Of a stretch of DNA of 64,000 bases, positions 62,849 to 64,000 are shown one piece after another (position 1 is the stretch's first letter; each line of letters starts with the position of its first letter). Made by a program: the position numbers and the translations under genes. This stretch comes from Streptomyces graminofaciens (lineage in GTDB: Bacteria; Actinomycetota; Actinomycetes; Streptomycetales; Streptomycetaceae): NCBI RefSeq assembly GCF_030294945.1, contig NZ_AP018448.1:5114001-5178000 (forward strand), read 5' to 3'. The notes under the pieces are model-generated. The model was not told the origin of the DNA and made no database searches. It saw only the letters and a program-made list of their open reading frames with translations.

Positions 62849-63670
62849 TTGACCACTGGCACGGAACCACATCCCCCACGCGGCGGCGTACGCACCCCGA
62901 CGCGCGCCGCGATCACCGCCCCGCATCTGCGGACCGACCGCTGGTGGCTGGCCCCCGCCGCCACCGCCGCCGGGCTGCTGGCCTTCATCGTCTACTCGAC
63001 CTGGCGGGCCTTCGCGAACGCCGACTACTACGCGGCGCCGTACGTCTCGCCGTTCTACTCCCCCTGCCTCGCGGAGAACTGCGCGCCGATGCACGCGGGC
63101 CCCAATGCCGACCTCTTCGGCGGCTGGTGGGGCATCTCGCCGGCGATCATCATCCTGATCTTCCCGCTCGGCTTCCGCCTGACCTGCTACTACTACCGCA
63201 AGGCCTACTACCGCGGCTTCTGGGCCTCCCCGCCCGCCTGCGCGGTGGCCGAGCCGCACAAGAAGTACACCGGCGAGACCCGCTTCCCGCTGATCCTGCA
63301 GAACATCCACCGGTACTTCTTCTACGCGGCCATCGTCGTCGCCGGGATCCTCACCTACGACACCGTGCTCGCCTTCCGGGACGAGCACTACGAGTGGGGC
63401 CACATGGGCCTCGGCACGCTCGTCTTTCTCCTCAACATCGTGCTGATCTGGGCGTACACCATCTCCTGCCACTCCTGCCGGCACATCGTCGGCGGCAAGC
63501 TCAAGCACTTCTCCAAGCATCCCGTGCGCTACAAGGCATGGCAGTTCGTCGGGAAGCTGAACGCCCGCCACATGCTGCTGGCCTGGGCGTCGTTGGTGAG
63601 CGTGGCGCTCGCCGACTTCTACGTCTATCTCGTCGCGTCCGGCGCCTTCGACGATCCGCGCTTCTTCTAG
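62849..63670 (+). CDS. Succinate dehydrogenase/fumarate reductase cytochrome b-type membrane subunit
   Basis: This protein of about 273 aa has five to six membrane helices, with His and Cys residues for haem and cofactor sites (NIHRYFFYAAIVVAGILTYDTVLAF; CHSCRHIVGGKL; NARHMLLAWASLVSVALADFYVYLV). Extracytoplasmic cysteines lie at CLAENCAPMHAG. It anchors the flavoprotein encoded next and passes electrons to menaquinone. The start is uncertain: TTG at 62849 has AGAAGG 11 bases upstream; GTG at 62837 is in frame but too close to that site. It is followed 18 bases later by the flavoprotein gene. Confidence 0.82.
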   Translation: MTTGTEPHPPRGGVRTPTRAAITAPHLRTDRWWLAPAATAAGLLAFIVYSTWRAFANADYYAAPYVSPFYSPCLAENCAPMHAGPNADLFGGWWGISPAIIILIFPLGFRLTCYYYRKAYYRGFWASPPACAVAEPHKKYTGETRFPLILQNIHRYFFYAAIVVAGILTYDTVLAFRDEHYEWGHMGLGTLVFLLNIVLIWAYTISCHSCRHIVGGKLKHFSKHPVRYKAWQFVGKLNARHMLLAWASLVSVALADFYVYLVASGAFDDPRFF

Positions 63671-63688
63671 ATTGGGTGGGGCCTTTAG

Positions 63689-64000
63689 ATGTCCGTGGTC
63701 GAGCGACAGGAGTGGGACGTCGTCGTGGTCGGCGCCGGCGGTGCCGGGTTGCGCGCCGCCATCGAGGCGCGCGAGCGGGGCGCCCGTACGGCCGTGATCT
63801 GCAAGTCCCTGTTCGGCAAGGCACACACGGTGATGGCCGAGGGCGGCATCGCGGCGGCGATGGCCAACGCCAACGAGCACGACAACTGGCAGGTCCACTT
63901 CCGCGACACTATGCGCGGCGGCAAGTTCCTCAACCAGTGGCGCATGGCCGAACTGCACGCGCAGGAGGCCCCCGACCGGGTGTGGGAGCTGGAGACCTGG
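63689..64000 (+). CDS. Succinate dehydrogenase/fumarate reductase flavoprotein subunit, 5' part
   Basis: The first 104 codons are present; the gene runs off the window. The N-terminal FAD-binding motif VVVVGAGGAGLRAAIEA (11-27) and the flavin-attachment region AVICKSLFGKAHTVMAEGGIAAAM, with the His expected to bind FAD covalently (HTVMAEGG), are both visible. It oxidises succinate (or reduces fumarate) with the iron-sulfur subunit that should follow. GGTGGGG precedes the ATG at 63689. Confidence 0.92.
   Translation, partial: MSVVERQEWDVVVVGAGGAGLRAAIEARERGARTAVICKSLFGKAHTVMAEGGIAAAMANANEHDNWQVHFRDTMRGGKFLNQWRMAELHAQEAPDRVWELETW

Overview
This is a high-GC actinobacterial chromosome window, almost certainly Streptomyces. 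The reasons are extreme third-position GC bias, GTG and TTG starts, ATGA/GTGA gene overlaps, and Streptomyces-type intergenic repeats. The products also fit: MshB of mycothiol synthesis, a BldK-type oligopeptide transporter, many secreted or lipoproteins, and ECF sigma factors. It is housekeeping core chromosome with one accessory stretch. No phage, integrase, CRISPR array, rRNA or tRNA was seen.

Layout. 1-9.0 kb: PHP phosphoesterase, DUF6758 and SUFU-like proteins, a hairpin-rich leader, CorA, a lipoprotein, a PRC/MgtE_N/CBS protein without a channel domain, DUF1003 and Mrp. 9.1-17.1 kb: envelope-stress block, read right to left as O-methyltransferase (divergent), ECF sigma (mycobacterial SigE type), zinc anti-sigma (RseA type), HtrA protease and TatB. 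17.1-28 kb: DUF3117, enoyl-CoA hydratase, Tag glycosylase, DivIVA-like, FolP2-like, LOG, DapE, secreted proteins, DapC, ferredoxin, GNAT and transglutaminase-like. 28-32 kb: DesKR-like two-component system with its ABC exporter. 32-38.5 kb: YoaR/VanW-like wall protein, DUF6113, MshB, a tiny membrane protein and an S9 peptidase.

38.6-56.4 kb: accessory or paralog-rich stretch with two complete five-gene oligopeptide ABC operons (binding protein, two permeases, two ATPases). Between and beside them lie a helix-turn-helix regulator with a repeat tail, two small secreted beta-rich proteins, a VOC protein, and a SigE-family ECF sigma, anti-sigma-like and orphan LuxR regulator trio. 56.4-64 kb: TypA, a lipoprotein, an LpqW-like solute-binding-fold lipoprotein, and the start of a succinate dehydrogenase/fumarate reductase operon cut by the window end.

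Gene order from CorA to TypA broadly follows the mycobacterial block typA-lpqW-mshB-fdxC-dapC-dapE-LOG-folP2-tag-DUF3117-sigE-rseA-htrA-tatB-mrp-corA. The transporter/sigma stretch is an insertion relative to that backbone. Three short elements (13.6, 31.8 and 61.7 kb) carry different terminal inverted repeats but share internal modules. They look like one mosaic MITE-like family, and each sits at a gene edge where it separates an operon, overlaps a stop codon or supplies a ribosome binding site. I consider this the most novel signal in the window.
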